A stretch of DNA of 64,000 bases from Rhizophagus irregularis (taxonomy: Eukaryota > Glomeromycota > Glomeromycetes > Glomerales > Glomeraceae), in contig NC_089431.1 of assembly GCF_026210795.1 (NCBI RefSeq), positions 868,001-932,000 of the forward strand, written 5' to 3'. Below, one piece after another: positions 27,073-40,829 of this stretch. The notes beneath the pieces are model-generated. The model was not told the origin of the DNA. It did not search any database and saw only the letters and a list, made by a program, of their open reading frames with translations. The position numbers and the translations under genes were made by a program. How positions within the stretch are numbered: position 1 is the stretch's first letter; each line of letters begins with the position of its first letter.

Positions 27073-27715
27073 TGTAATAGAATAAAATAACTCGTATTAT
27101 CAGTCATACGTTTATATAAAGCATAATCCAATCTCTTTTTAAACTTAACTTACACCATATTTACACATAATTTAATCTAATTTTCACGGATAAATATCTT
27201 TAAATTGTAAACAAGCCATAAAATCTATTAAAAATTTCTTTTATTTCATTTTCTTTTTATCTGTTATGTAAATATTTCTTCAGCGAATATATTATTATAT
27301 CGACGAATATATTATTTTAATGTCATATACAATAAACAATACGGAAAAGTGGAAAACGCGAACCATGTCATTGACCAGTGACCACCTCAATTCATTAAAT
27401 TTCTTAAAATGTAATCCGAATGCTTTCTTAGTCCTAAAAAAATTCCATGAAATAAGTCAAGATTGACGATTTATTATAATAATGAATAATAATTTGCGAT
27501 CATAAATTACAGTAAGTAATTCATAGCGTAAATCTTATGATTGGTGTTCATTGTTGATTGTATGATTATACTTACCATTGTACATATAGCATTTAATTGA
27601 TAGAAACACTAGGAAATAGAAACACATAAGGACTTAAGGAAATTCATTCTTTTTTTATTTATTTTTTTTTTCAAAAAAAAAATAAATTACAAAATTAAAA
27701 AAATTTACAAAAAAT
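27073..27715. other. Intergenic DNA
   Basis: AT-rich promoter region of the MFS gene and 3' flank of the second F-box gene. No gene, and no repeat beyond simple A/T tracts, is seen. Confidence 0.3.
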
Positions 27716-29422
27716 TTAATACAAAATTCTATCAGTTGCTACAAAATTATAATAACCATCAAACGTATAATTTAAACTAAGACCACTATCTTTCTTTTCT
27801 CGAACAAAATCTTCCAAAGGATCCAAATAATATTCATCTGATTCACTATCAATATAAAAAGTGATCTCATTAAACATTGTAGAAAAATGATCAAAACGTC
27901 TCTTAAAAGAATTAGAAGAAGAATAATATTGATCTTTTAAAGAAATGAAACGTAAAGAAGGGAAATTAATGAAATTAATATATCGATCAAAATCCTCAAT
28001 ATAACTCATCACATAATATGTAAAATCGGCAGAAAAATATTTTAAATGTTTTAAATGATTGATATAATTAAAAAAGGTGGGTTTTTTTCTTCTTAAATCA
28101 TCAACATATTCATCATCATCATCATTAATCATTCTAATACTAACTTTTAAATCCAAATGAGATAAATTTGGACATAATTTTGATAAAGGTAAACTATTTT
28201 CAATTATATCAATATAAATATTTAACTCTAAATGTTTTAGAGTTGAACCGGATGATTTGATAATTGATTCTACTAAATCATATCTAATCTCAATATCATT
28301 AATCTTCAAAGTTACTAATTTAAGATTTGCTCTAATCAAAGGTTCTAATATTATATTAATAGGATAACATTCATTAATTTCAAGATATTCTAAATTAATT
28401 AATTGATCAAATGTGTTAAGTAAAAACATATCATTATGATGAATGTATCTTAATACTAATTTTTTGAGGGAATTTGCTTGATGTTTTATAACAGAAATTA
28501 ATCTTAATATATTAACGAAATTATAAGTTAAATTAATTGATGTTAAATTCTTTTGACTCTTAATCACATTACATAATTTTAATTCCATAGTTGGATCGAT
28601 AAAAAATAGATCATAAAACCTGACCTTTTTTATATTTTTGCAGACTGTAGGTAAAAGGTCGAGAAATTCTTGAATATTATCAAATTGTTTTACTGAAGAA
28701 TTCATGATTGATAATTTTGTTATTTCTCTTATACCATGACTTGGATAATTTGATTGATATGATTGATAGGATTGATCTAAATGATTTGAATGATTTGAAT
28801 TATTTGAATGATTTGAGTGATTTGAGTGATTTGATTGGTTTCCTTCCCCTCCTTCTTCTCCTTCTTCTCTTTCTTGTAATTCTTTAAGAAGGAAAATATT
28901 ACAATTAGGTATATCCTGATATTTTTCTGCTAAATCCAATAATAAATTTTCAATCTTTAAAGAATTTTTTAATATCAATCTTAATAAAGATTTTTCAATA
29001 ATATCAATGATTTGATTATTTTTAAAATCAATATAAATATCAGAATAAGGAAATTTTTCAACATAATAATTTTTCAACCAATAAAATGCCGCACGTCGAA
29101 CTCCTCTTGGATCAAGAATTTTTATATAACATGTATAATTAAATAGTGGCTGATAAGAATCTTCAATATCAAGTTCATATTGATTTTTTAATAAATTCTT
29201 AACTTTTTCATCAAAAAATCTAATAAATATTTCAATATTAACTGGTGAATATGTATTTGGCATAGGATTATTCCATAAATATGGTATCACTTGTTTACAT
29301 AAATTTCGATTTACTCGAACACATGAATATAATGTACTTATATCTTTTTCAAGATAATGAAAGATATTATGTATAATTTCTACGGGAAAAGAATTAAGTC
29401 CTCTCGTTTTTTCTTTAGACAT
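27716..29422 (-). CDS. F-box protein (568 aa)
   Basis: A single exon starting MSKEKTRGLNSFPVEIIHNIF; residues ~10-55 (FPVEIIHNIFHYLEKDISTLYSC..CKQVIPYLWNNP) match an F-box. A Glu/Gly run and a Ser-Asn-His repeat (SNHSNHSNHSNNSNHS) occupy ~188-225. LRR-like segments follow (LTSINLTYNFVNIL, LEYLEINECYP, LSHLDLKVS). It is probably a substrate receptor of an SCF E3 ligase. It is distinct in sequence from the other F-box protein in this window but shares the same layout. The SNH repeat derives from a short DNA repeat and may vary in length between strains. Confidence 0.8.
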   Translation of the reverse strand: MSKEKTRGLNSFPVEIIHNIFHYLEKDISTLYSCVRVNRNLCKQVIPYLWNNPMPNTYSPVNIEIFIRFFDEKVKNLLKNQYELDIEDSYQPLFNYTCYIKILDPRGVRRAAFYWLKNYYVEKFPYSDIYIDFKNNQIIDIIEKSLLRLILKNSLKIENLLLDLAEKYQDIPNCNIFLLKELQEREEGEEGGEGNQSNHSNHSNHSNNSNHSNHLDQSYQSYQSNYPSHGIREITKLSIMNSSVKQFDNIQEFLDLLPTVCKNIKKVRFYDLFFIDPTMELKLCNVIKSQKNLTSINLTYNFVNILRLISVIKHQANSLKKLVLRYIHHNDMFLLNTFDQLINLEYLEINECYPINIILEPLIRANLKLVTLKINDIEIRYDLVESIIKSSGSTLKHLELNIYIDIIENSLPLSKLCPNLSHLDLKVSIRMINDDDDEYVDDLRRKKPTFFNYINHLKHLKYFSADFTYYVMSYIEDFDRYINFINFPSLRFISLKDQYYSSSNSFKRRFDHFSTMFNEITFYIDSESDEYYLDPLEDFVREKKDSGLSLNYTFDGYYNFVATDRILY

Positions 29423-31952
29423 TTTTTTTTTTAGAAAGAAAAAAAAGGAAGAGTTGAAATATGATCCTAACGTAAGCTATTTATATATTTTTTTATTTTT
29501 GGAAATTTGCGGAAATCATCCGACTTCTAAATTAGAACAAATTAAAGTGTGAACTAGTTTTTGAAGACCCTATTTTTTTAAAAGCATATTACTGCATAAT
29601 TTATCATATCCCTAATTTAATATTGTTAAATTTAGAATACTATTTATGTTGTTGTATTACTCATTAATACAATAAAGGTTAATAAGGCTTTAACCTTTTA
29701 CTAGTGAAGATCGACACAAAATAACGTTATTATATCGTTATTTCCTCTGATTCAAACTCATATGATTAAAAACAATTAAATTTGTATTACTTTACATAAT
29801 TGTGTAACGGAATTATACTTTTTATGATTGATAATAGGTTGTGTAATGAAATTATACTAAATATAATAAATAATAGTTGTGAGAAAAAAAAAAGCTAGGT
29901 TTCTTTTTTAGCTTATATCTGTCAAAATCAAATCAACTTTAATTAGAAAATTTGGTTTAAACATAAATATATAACTTTTTTCCTGATTATATCCTTTAAA
30001 AAGTTCATTATAACATTTAATTGAAGTTATTCTGTAAGTTTCAAGGATTTTTAAAGAAGTAAGAAAGTATAAAATATTAATATATATTAATAAAAATTTT
30101 AGTTAGTATATTTTTTATTAATTTTAATTACATTTTTTAATTTCAAATTATTTAATAAATTATTGTAAATTTTAGTAATATGTATAGTAATTATTCTTTA
30201 TACCTTAATCTTAATTCTGGCCATACTGGTTTTAACTTTAATAATTATTCTTTATAACTTAATCTTAATTTTGGGCATACTGGTTTTAACTAATAATTAT
30301 TCTTTATAACTTAATCTTAATTCTGGCTATACTGGTTTTAACTTTAATAATTATCCTTTATAACTTAATCTTAATTCTGGCCACACTGGTTCTAACTTTA
30401 AATACTTATTAAGTATTGAAAGAAATCAATTATTATATATATTGTTCATATATATTTCAATATTATATATTTTAAATTTTAAATTAAAATTTTGTTCATT
30501 ATATAAATCATTAAAAAAAATAAAAAAAATTAAAATTTTGTTAAATTATAAAATTATCATTATATCAAATATCAATAAATAATAAAATCAATAAAAGATA
30601 AATTCAAATTTATTATAGTTACTGAATTTTATATACAGTATATTATATAGTAATTATCAGTCATCTTCATATTGTATATTACAATCTAAATATAATTTAA
30701 TTTAATTTAATTTAGGAATTTGTGATATATCATTTGACCAGTTAAATGTTATATTCAATGGATAAAGTGCGGATAAGTCACCGAATTTACAAAAGTTAAA
30801 AGTATGTTTTTTTATATGACCATAAATTATTCTGCATATTATATTGTATATGCATATAAAAATCCTTTTATAGAAATAAAACTCCTTAAAAAGTCAGGCT
30901 TACAATTTAAAAATAATAAAGCGAAACAAAATTTTTATGATCATTCGTCTGATTTGCTTTTTTTTCTTCTTTACAATCGCGTTGTAATGTTATGATAACA
31001 CGTCCATTGATATTGAAGAAAAAGAAAACCATACAAAATTTCTTAAAAGAATCTTCTGTATAAGCTATATAAGCCTTGCGGACTCGCGGCTATCATCACG
31101 TCTTGAATTATTAAGATAAAGAACATCTAAGCCAAAATGTGGCAAAGAATTTGATGATAAACGTTATACCAACACAGCCATGATAATAACCATTCGATAA
31201 TCGAAACTCTTTGAATAATTTGATTTGTTTTTGTTTAAAAGTTAAAAAGTTATTTCATGTTTGAATCAGGAAATTAATCCAAGATTTGTGTAATATTGTA
31301 CTACAAACAATTATATTAACATACCAAGTATTCCTTTTTAAGGTAAATTACTGGACCTAACAAAATAATTCATTTTAATTCATACATTTTCAAAATTACG
31401 AACAAATATGTTTAAAATGTTTGTAAGATTTTTGATACACAAATAAATGCCTTGTGCATACATGCATAATACGACTAATCCGTTTAATTTATCATTTATC
31501 ATATCAGCAAACGTTATTATAAAAAAATCTTGTTTTCCAAATTTTCTAAATTCTTCTTTCATCTTCTAAAGGTTATGGTCAAAAATTCTAACTTACATTC
31601 GACAAATAGACAATTGTGCTCAATAATTCCTATAAAAGATGTCAAAAGAGAAATGTTAATAAGTGTTACCTTCGGAACTATGCATCATTTGCATATCAAG
31701 CAAAAACTGTAGATCAATAGATGTGTATTATATATAATAAATCATAAATACAATTATTATTATATAAATAAAATACAATAACATACAATACACTACTAAG
31801 CCACCTGTATATAAAGATCCGATCCCCCATTCAAAAGGGCGTGTTTGAATTTTCACACTATCTTTCGCTATTTGCTTTGAATCGAAGGCAAAGTTTATTG
31901 TATTTTATTAGCCTCAAAATATACTTTAAATGTTTGGTGTTAATAAGGAGTT
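29423..31952. other. AT-rich intergenic DNA
   Basis: No convincing gene. It contains the 54-bp tandem repeat described separately. Short frames (for example at 30804-30995 and 31380-31562) lack protein-like composition. The final ~130 bp form the ALG12 upstream region. Confidence 0.4.
30186..30405. repeat. Four ~54-bp tandem repeats
   Basis: Four copies containing TAATTATTCTTTATAACTTA and CTTAATTCTGGCCATACTGG, starting at about 30188, 30242, 30294 and 30348. They differ at only a few positions, so the array is young. Confidence 0.85.
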
Positions 31953-34177
31953 ATGGATAAATATGATATATTGTTGAGTTGTTTGGTAGCAATGCACATT
32001 TTTCTATGTCCTTTTACTAAAGTAGAAGAGAGTTTTAACCTCCAAGCGACTCATGATATTTTGGAATATGGAATAAGTTTAGAAGCCTTAAAAAAGGTAG
32101 AGTGAAAGACCTTATATTTAGTTATTCAAATTATTATTTTTCTAAAAAAAAGTTATTTACTCATAACATATACATATTTTTTTTTTTTTAATTATTTAAA
32201 GTATGACCACTTTGAATTTCCTGGAGTTGTTCCACGTACTTTTGTTGGACCATTAGTATTAAGTGGAGTGAGCTTACCATTTATTAAAATTATGAACTTT
32301 ATAATTCCTAACTTAAACAAATTTATTTCTCAATATGTTGGTAAGTTATTAAATCTAAAATTTTTTATTTTTATTTGTAATAAAAAAAAATTTTTTTCTA
32401 AAAAAAAAAAAAAAATAATAATAAGCCAAGTTTAATAAATAAATTGAACTTATTTGTTTCATATTACAGTACGGCTTGTTCTTGGATTATTTAATATATA
32501 CTCACTCTCTCGCCTTCGATCATCGATAGAAATGTCATTTGGTCGTCGTATTTCAAAAGCTTTTGGTATACTTAGTGCGTGCCAATTTCATACTATTTTC
32601 TGGGCAAGCAGAACTTTACCCAATATGTTTGCGTTTACATTAAGTATGAACAAAATTCTAATTCAAAATTCAATTCAATAGTATCATGAACATGTGATTC
32701 ATTATTATTAGTTATTCTTGCATTTTCATATTGGATTTCTGCGATTACCTCTTCCGATTCAAATAAGAAATTACTATCAATGATTCGATATATGACATTT
32801 ACTATAATAATTTTTAGATTTGAAGTAGCTTTATTACTTGTTCCGATTACGGTGTTGGAATTGTGGTTAGGAAATTTGAAGCTTCTCGATGCTCTTAAAA
32901 CTGGAATTTTTACCAGTCTGTGGAGTTTAGGTAATTATTATACCAATGCTATAATTTTAATATGAGTTATAAGAGATCATATAGTTTTCGTGATTTGATA
33001 GGTCTGTCTTTATCGGTTGATTCCTATTTTTGGCAAGAGAGATGGATGTGGCCTGAAGGTTACGTATATTATTTTAATATCGTACTTGGAAAAAGTAGTG
33101 AATGGGGTGTATGTAGAAAGCATTTTTATAACTGTTCATTTTTTTTTTTTTTTTTGTTTAAAATTAATTATTTATTCATTTTAAATTTTTTTTTTTCAAT
33201 GATGCTATTAGGTTTTGCCCTTTCACGCATATTTCACTTCCTTCCTTCCACGGCTTCTTTTAATATCTTTACCATTAAGCGTATTTTCCGCATTTGTTGA
33301 TAAGCGTACTCTTAAGTTCTTACTCCTTATGCTTTTTTTTGTAACTGGATTTTCTTTCCTTGGACATAAGGAATGGCGGTTTATCGTTTATGTTGTGCCT
33401 ATCTTTAACATGTGTGCAGCTATCGGATGGATTTGGGTGTATGTATAATTTAATTCATTAACTTACTGATTTATAGATTACAAATATTTTCGTTTCACTA
33501 ATTTAATAATTTTTATACATTAAAGAGAACGAAAAGGTTCAAAATTCGTATTTATTTTGATAAACTGGATTATTATACTTTTGTTGATTATGAGCTTTTT
33601 AGCAAGTATATCGATGACACTTGTCTCTAGTGAAAATTATCCCGGTGGCGTTGCCTTACAAAAACTTCACAAGATTCAAAATGATTATAATAATGGTGAG
33701 ATAATTTATTATTATTTTTTTTCTATCGATCTTTTTTGTTTTTTTTTTAAAAAAAAAATTTACTATATATAAATATATTACATACATAACATATTATTAG
33801 CAAAAGTCCATCTTGATGCTTATACAGCAATGACCGGTGCATCAAGATTTGGTCAGATTCGTAATGACTGGGTATATTCCAAAAACGAATCCCATTTATC
33901 ACCATCTGACTATATAGATTATACATATCTGCTGACCAGTACACCTCAAGATCATGAATCTTATTTTAAGGTTATTTATACAGTAGATGGTTATGAGAGA
34001 TTAAAGTTGAAAATGCCAAAAGTACTCGTTCATAATTGGCTGGAATTTGTTGGAATTGTTTTTTTACGTTACGATAAAAATGCGGTTTTATGGAAATCTT
34101 GGCTTCCAGTACATATTATTACTGAGCCAAAAATCTGGATTATGAGAAGAAATTCTAAAACCCTTGAATCTTTCTAA
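31953..34177 (+). CDS. ALG12: ALG12, dolichyl-P-Man:Man7GlcNAc2-PP-dolichol alpha-1,6-mannosyltransferase
   Basis: Adds the eighth mannose to the lipid-linked N-glycan precursor in the ER lumen (GT22 family, multi-pass). Seen: the family signature [16 protein letters not shown] near residue 25, then [18 protein letters not shown], the [15 protein letters not shown] loop, [35 protein letters not shown] and the C-terminal [17 protein letters not shown]. Eight exons are inferred: 31953-32096, 32202-32340, 32470-32643, 32712-32930, 33002-33108, 33212-33438, 33526-33695 and 33801-34177. All junction phases agree and give 518 residues, close to the family norm. PIG-B and other GT22 relatives are less likely because of the TKVEESFN signature. 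Confidence 0.93.
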
Positions 34178-34933
34178 ATCAGTTCTATTTGCAGAATAAA
34201 TGAGACAAACTATATTTATACACGATTAACTGGTGAGTATAAAATTGTTTATTATTTTTATCTATTTTTCTTTCTGTATTATCTGACTTTTATATTTCAG
34301 TAACTGCCGTTCATTACCTTTATTGCCTTTGAATATTATATATACGGATATCAGAAATCTTGACCTATCATTTTTGGTTCAATATGCAATTTTTATAATT
34401 CGAACGAATTATCGGGAATTTGAATTTGGAAATTTTGTAAAAGTTTATTTATACAGTGAACCCGTTCACATAATTTTGATAAAAAGGGGCGTGTAACCAA
34501 CCAAATTGTATGATGTCTGACAAAATTAATAGCTAATCGTCACCGTAAATTGTGTCACGTTGTTGTACTTTTTGTGCCCAATGACTCATTGAATATTATA
34601 TCAATATTATTATTACTCCATGATGGGGTACCTAACGTGGTACCCGGTTTTTTTTATGCTTTGCCCCAACAATCGACTAAGTTACTAAGGGAGACGAAAA
34701 AAATACCTATTAAAAAAATAATTCCCATATCCGAAGGAAAGACGGGAAAACAATAAAAAAAAAAACATTTGAAACTTTTTATAATTTCTTTAAGGACTAT
34801 TAATCTAAAATAACTTCTTCAGTTTTATACTTGTTTATGCCACCTTTGAAAAAGTTTTTTGTTTCGTTGTAATAAGCTCAAAAACTTTAGTAAATTACAA
34901 ATACACTTAAACATCAGACTGCGCCACGCCAAG
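34178..34933. other. Intergenic DNA between ALG12 and EPL1
   Basis: Contains the ALG12 3' flank and EPL1 promoter/5' UTR. A short frame at about 34550-34756 shows no family likeness and is not called. No repeats were noted. Confidence 0.35.
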
Positions 34934-37900
34934 ATGACATTTCTACAGAACAGTACAATCAATCGAAAGTCGTTTCGTCACCGTAAGGTTGACAATAAGA
35001 AACCACTACGAATCTATACACCAGGTGAAATCAACGAAGATGACTGTATACCAGTCAGTAGAGCGGGAATAGAAATAGAGACAGGGGTAGAGAAGGAGGA
35101 GGAAGAGGTTCGTTTAACCGTTTCATTGTTAATAATGTACTATATAATTTTAAAAATTCAAAGAATAAATACTATAGTTTTCTTTAATGGAGTGAATAAA
35201 TTTCTCGTTCTTTATTAAAAAAAAATTGTCTTTTGAATAAGTGTTCTTTCTTTGTTATTGTTGCTGCGGCAAGATTATGTCATCAAAAAATAATCGTCAC
35301 ATGTATTCTTTAAAATTAAAAGAGAACGATCATATCCAAAAGATTTAGAGATTTTGATCTAATACGTGAATTTCAAGTTTTTACTCAATGACTCAAAATT
35401 TTCCTCTTTTTTTTTTTAAAAAAAACAAATTAATAATAGGAATGGCATTTAGTGAATGCATTAAAACTTCGTACAGAATCAATGGAAAAAGGAGCCACAG
35501 CTTCTGGAAAAGCCACGATTCCTGTACCAACGTCAAGTCGACGTATTTCATATTATGCTGATGTTTATCAGACACACAAATGGAAAAAACCTTCAACATA
35601 TGTTAAATTTTCTTTACCTGTTGAAGAATGTATAGGTTGTCTGTACTGTATGGACGAAAAAGATGATATATGGTTAGCGGAGCATAAACAAAAAAATAAT
35701 TCAACGTTAACTGAAGATCAATTTGAGGAAATAATGCAACACTTTGAAAATGTTGCAAAGAATAAACCTCAATTATTGGTTTGTAATAGTTATTTGAATC
35801 AAAAACGACATCCATTTTTTTTTTGTGACGTTTGATTCTTCATGTTGATCATTGCTCAAACCTAATTACTTCTTTCGTTATCATTCTTTCATCCTATAAC
35901 ACAATAGGCAAAGAAACAATTCCCATCTTGGCAAGATTGCGAAGCATGTCTTTCAGAATCGTTACTTGTCTTGAAAAGCGAAGCCGAAAAAGTGTATTCA
36001 TATTGGAAGAATAAACGTTGGGATCGGCTTAAACAATATCAAAAAGTCGGCCCATTAATGTTTGAAATAAAGGTTTGTTAGATCTTACATATAATTATGT
36101 AAATAAATGAATTTGATTAAAAATTGTTAAACCTTTTCTTTCTTTTAATTCCAGACACAAGAAGGTAAAGATGAAGAAGATCATCCATGGACCTGTTTCC
36201 GTCGTCGTGAACTTAAACCTATAAGAAGAACACGTCGCACAGAGACAGCATCATTTGATAAATTAAGGAAAATAAGGAAAGATATAAATTCTGGCCGTCA
36301 AATAATGGTCCATGTAACGATGAGAGAAAAAACAAAGAAACAGAAGATTGAATTAGATCGTAAAATTTTTGAGAAAGAATGTACCGCCAGAGAGCTACGA
36401 AAGAAGTTGGGTATTAGGAATGAAATAAGTCATGAGCAACCAAAGGTATATATATATTCATTTAATTTATTGGTTGATCAAGTATATTTATAAATTATTT
36501 AATCTGTTTTTTTCTCCTTGCAACTTAATAGAAGAGCCGAAAATCATCTTTGGCGGACTTATTAGGGTATGTTCACATTAAATACCTTTTAACGTTTTCT
36601 ATTATTATATTTACCTTCGAATTTCATCGCAATTAGTGTAACGAAGACAAAATCTGGTATCAAACTTTCTAAGAAAGATGACGAATATCCAATGACAGAT
36701 ATAACAGATGTAAGTTGATGTAATGATTTAATAATGTTTTTAATTTTAAGTAAAATTTGATAATTAATATACCTATGTTTTATTGTTTCTTGAAAAGTAT
36801 CCATACCTTGTTCAAAGGAAATCGCTTGCTGCTTCCTATTTCAGAAAATTTGATTCTCTCAAACCAACAGATCGAAATTCAATACAATGTACAGCCTTCA
36901 GAAGTCGATTTGGTAGAGGGGGTCGTAGAAGAAGGATTATCGATCGTCTTGACGTCTTTTCCTATCGACGCATACGAGAGACCAACGAAAGGTACAAGTA
37001 TGATTCAGATGGAATTGATGATGTTTTCAGTGACGACGAGTTGAACCAAGATGATGAAGAGAAGGAAGAAAATTACACAGAAAAGTATGAACTTTTAAAT
37101 AATTTTAAATGCGAAATAAATGATCGACGTTTAGAAATTCATGTGATTAAAATCAATTCATAAATTTTCTCTTTTATAGTATAATCCGGTTTCATTTGTT
37201 TAAAGAGGAGGATTATCAAAATCTTGGCGTTTATCGTCGGATACAAAAAGAAAAACAAAGTTCTCCTACGAAACAACAAAGCTTCGATGCTTTAACGGGA
37301 AACAATATACCTGCTCAAAATCCTCAACATACACCTTTAACTTTAACAAATCCAGAACAGCGAATAAATGAACTGCGTCTTGCGTCTCGTTCAAATACGG
37401 AATCTCGCACTGTCTCACAATTAGATGCTCGCGCGAATCAAGATTCTCGTCAAAAAATAGATTTGGGTAAATATTACTTTACTATAATGTAATAATAAGA
37501 ATTTTCTTTCCTCAAAGGCTAACATTAATTATTCAAACAGATCATCGCACAGGTGCTGACTCTCGAATCAATAATATGAGAAATAATGGACTAGATGCCC
37601 GTGCGAATGTTAATAATATATCGAATGTTGACTCACGTACATTTATCGATTCGCGTACTTATAATGGTTTGAATCGAAATCAAAGTGTCAATACTGAATC
37701 AAGTACGAGTCGAGATCCTCGTTTGAATTCTAATTCTCCATCAACACCACGATTAAATAGCGATTCTCGTACAGGTTCAAGACTAGTCAACAGTGTTAAT
37801 ACTGCAGATCCACGGGCACATAACGGTCTTATTTTAAGACCTACTGTGACGTTGAATCATCGCGAAAACATGACGAATCCATATAGACGCCCAATACCAA

Positions 37901-39463
37901 AAAATATTCGGATGCCAGATGATCCCAATAATAATTCTATCGGAGGTGTTACAAACGTTGTATCTGCTCTAAATGGGTTGACGCCTGCATCACTAGCTGT
38001 AGGATCAAACAATACAAGTATATCAGCCACCAGTTCACTTGCTAAAAATCCAATTACACAAATAAATTCTTCAGCAAGACCATTATCAAGTAATAACAAC
38101 ACAAATGGTCAAGGAAATGGCGATGGACTTACACGTACATTATCTAACCCAGGAATGATTACAAACAATGCGGGACAACTAGTAGGACAGATTTTAATGA
38201 GTTCTTCAGGTCAGATGTTAGATCCCAGTAAGATTAATGTGAACTCTGCAGGTCAATTAGAAGCACAAAAGATTAATACGGTTAAACAACAAAGAAATAG
38301 AGTACAGTTTACTCCAGAACAAATAAGCCAACTTTCTGATTCAAATCCAGCTTTTATGCAACAAATGCAAAAAATAATGTCTATGAAATCATCGTCGAAT
38401 CCTTCTACAAGCACTGTTACTCAACAAATAAATAATCAAAATAGTCAACGTCAAACTACAGTTCAAACTTCAAGGCAACAAAATATTACAGTGCCAAGTG
38501 TTGGATCAAACATACCTTCTAATTCCACTGTTCCACAAAACATTGTTCTTTCATCTGGGATGGTACAATCCCCTATGAGGCAGAATAACATAGTACAATC
38601 AAGTGGATCGAGCGGTTCAGTGCCTCAAAATTTTGCCCTTGCTAATGGGTTCAATATATCGCCATCATCTGGATCGTCAAATGTAAGACAAAATATTGTA
38701 CAATCAAATGGTGTATTGAGACAACAAAATGTTTCTATTGGTGTTAATGGATCACAAAACAATGTGAACGCTAACATATCTCTTGGCTCGCAGACGATCA
38801 ATGTGAATCCAAATGTCACAATTGGCACCAACGGTCCTCAACGATTCGTTCATCCAATTCATCAAAATGGTATAGTTAACATTAATAATATGGTACGTTT
38901 TTCTTTAATAGATGTATTAACGTTAACGATAAAATGGGATCTGTAGACTTAATTAACGAGATATAATAATTTTTTTTTTTTTGAAAAAAAAACAGCCCGG
39001 TGTTATTTCAACAAATGGACAATCAACTCCTATAAGAACCATCAATTTAGGAAATCGAAGCTATACACTTGGAGCAGCTAATAATATGGTTCAACTTAAC
39101 GGAATGAGACCAGGTTTAGCTAACATGGGGGTTAACCCTATTAATGCTAGACACCTTGGCACTTCAACAAATCTTCGACAGGTATCTACCGGCGCTGCTA
39201 TTCCAAACTTAACTTATCAGAATGGATTCAATGTAATAGCTAATAGTGGTGCTAACTTTGGACATACTAATTTGAACCAGATGGTGCCTATAATGAGTCA
39301 AAATGTGTTAAACGGTGCAATGTTAAATAATCTAATACTTCCAAGTCAAAGTCCAAGACAAAATAACGTAAGCCCATCAAGTGTATCGACTTCAAATGGT
39401 GGCAACAATTCTGTTGGAACACCTTCACCACAACCTCAAGCAGAACAAAGAACTGTTCGTTAG
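34934..39463 (+). CDS. EPL1: Enhancer of polycomb-like protein EPL1 (NuA4 scaffold)
   Basis: Scaffold of the piccolo NuA4 histone H4/H2A acetyltransferase. Seen: FRHRKVDNKKPLRIYTPGE, VSRAGIEIETGVEKEEEE and WHLVNAL at the N-terminus, then WKKPSTYVKFSLPVEECIGC..YCMDEKDD and LTEDQFEEIMQHFE, all EPcA-domain hallmarks. A basic Arg/Lys helix region (RRRELKPIRRTRRTE) and IRFHLFKEEDYQNL follow, then a long Asn/Gln/Ser-rich tail. Ten exons are inferred: 34934-35107, 35440-35778, 35908-36072, 36155-36445, 36532-36566, 36637-36709, 36798-37084, 37180-37466, 37541-38892 and 38996-39463. Phases agree throughout and give 1156 residues. The tail is longer than in yeast Epl1. The 35-nt exon is the least certain. 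Confidence 0.9.
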
Positions 39464-40829
39464 AGTGTTATGTATATACTTTTTTGGGGTGAAGGAATTA
39501 ATTTTAGCAAGAACTTTATATTAATATTTTCTTTCCAAAGATAATTAATTAGGGAAAATTTTTCCCTTCAATTGAAAAAAAAAATGAAAGGCTTGATTTT
39601 GATTATTCAGAGAATATTTTCAGAACCAGCAAGCAGTTCTTAATATAACACTCACCATATAAAAGGAAAAAAAAATGAATTAGTTTTTGGTGAGTAAGTT
39701 AATATAATTTGTAAATTGAGTTTTGCTTATGCAATTTTGCAAGAATACAAAATATTATCCTAAACATGCTATAAGCTAGCTGAAAGAGAACGCAGAGTGA
39801 TCAAAATGATATGAAGTTGGTTAGGTTGAATAGGGATTGATTATTATGTTACTTGCAAAGGATAATAGTTATATTTGCTTTAATTAGAAAATACCAACAA
39901 AAAATTGAAATCATATTATTTAAACCCGTAATATATAAATTTATATAATATGATTTCACAATGATTCTTATTATTATAATTTTTTTTTTCAGTCCATTGT
40001 GTGTATAAGTAAATAAATTTGTAAATTTTTTTTTCTTTATGTTATGATGAATCCTTTTTTTTTTTAATTTAGATAAAATACATTGTATATAGTTATATAG
40101 TATATAATTCAAAAATTTTTTTTTAATGAAAAAAATTTTTTACCTTGTTTCATTCCATTGTTATTTCATCCTTTTGATTTGTTCCATTGTAATTAAAAAA
40201 AAAAGAAAAAAAATCAATAATAATAATAATTATTATAATACTGTGTTTACTAATACAGAAATCAAAAAAAAAGAGTAAAAAACCGTTATTTAAAATTGAT
40301 TGATTTATATACAATTTTTTTTTAGGGCTTTAATTTTTTCCGTTTTTCGAAGAAGTAGGTCATTGTATCCACTTTCGAACAATAAAAATTTTTATAAATG
40401 GAATAAACTAAATGTGGTGTAACGGATATGATAAAATTACATTGTCCCAATATTTTGAACTTTTAACGTGTCACACTCTGTCAGTTTGCATTCATGTGAA
40501 TCGGGTATTCCGATAATATCATTTTTGTGATGAGAACTTTGATAAGAACTTAAAACATTTTATTGAAAGTTGACAAGAGAAAAAAAAAGGAAAAAAAAAA
40601 GAATTTCTAATTATCATTTTTTCAAAAAAAAAAAGAGAATTTCTAAAGTATCATTTTATCTGTTTCTAGAAAAAAAAAAAGAGTTTCTAAATTTATCATT
40701 TGATTTTAAAAAAAAAATTTCTAAGAAAAAAAGAGATCAATTGATCAATTCTATATATAACTTAAATTATTTATCTTATTTACTTAGATGATTTATCTAA
40801 GAAGATACCTTCTGGTTTTTTAATTTTTT
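39464..40829. other. AT-rich convergent intergenic DNA
   Basis: 3' flanks of EPL1 (plus) and the CFA-type gene (minus). There are many A/T homopolymers; 40570-40720 repeats AAAAGAATTTCTAA about four times. No gene is called. Confidence 0.4.

Noticed and set aside
32962-33300. 112-residue frame in the ALG12 locus
   Set aside because: A read-through of ALG12 exon 5 and a T-rich intron; splice sites and family motifs show the true exon limits.
34550-34756. Frame between ALG12 and EPL1
   Set aside because: No family likeness, no splice context, and situated in the EPL1 upstream region.
40570-40791. Short Lys/Phe-rich frame
   Set aside because: Generated by poly-A tracts with repeated AGAATTTCTAA; no protein character.
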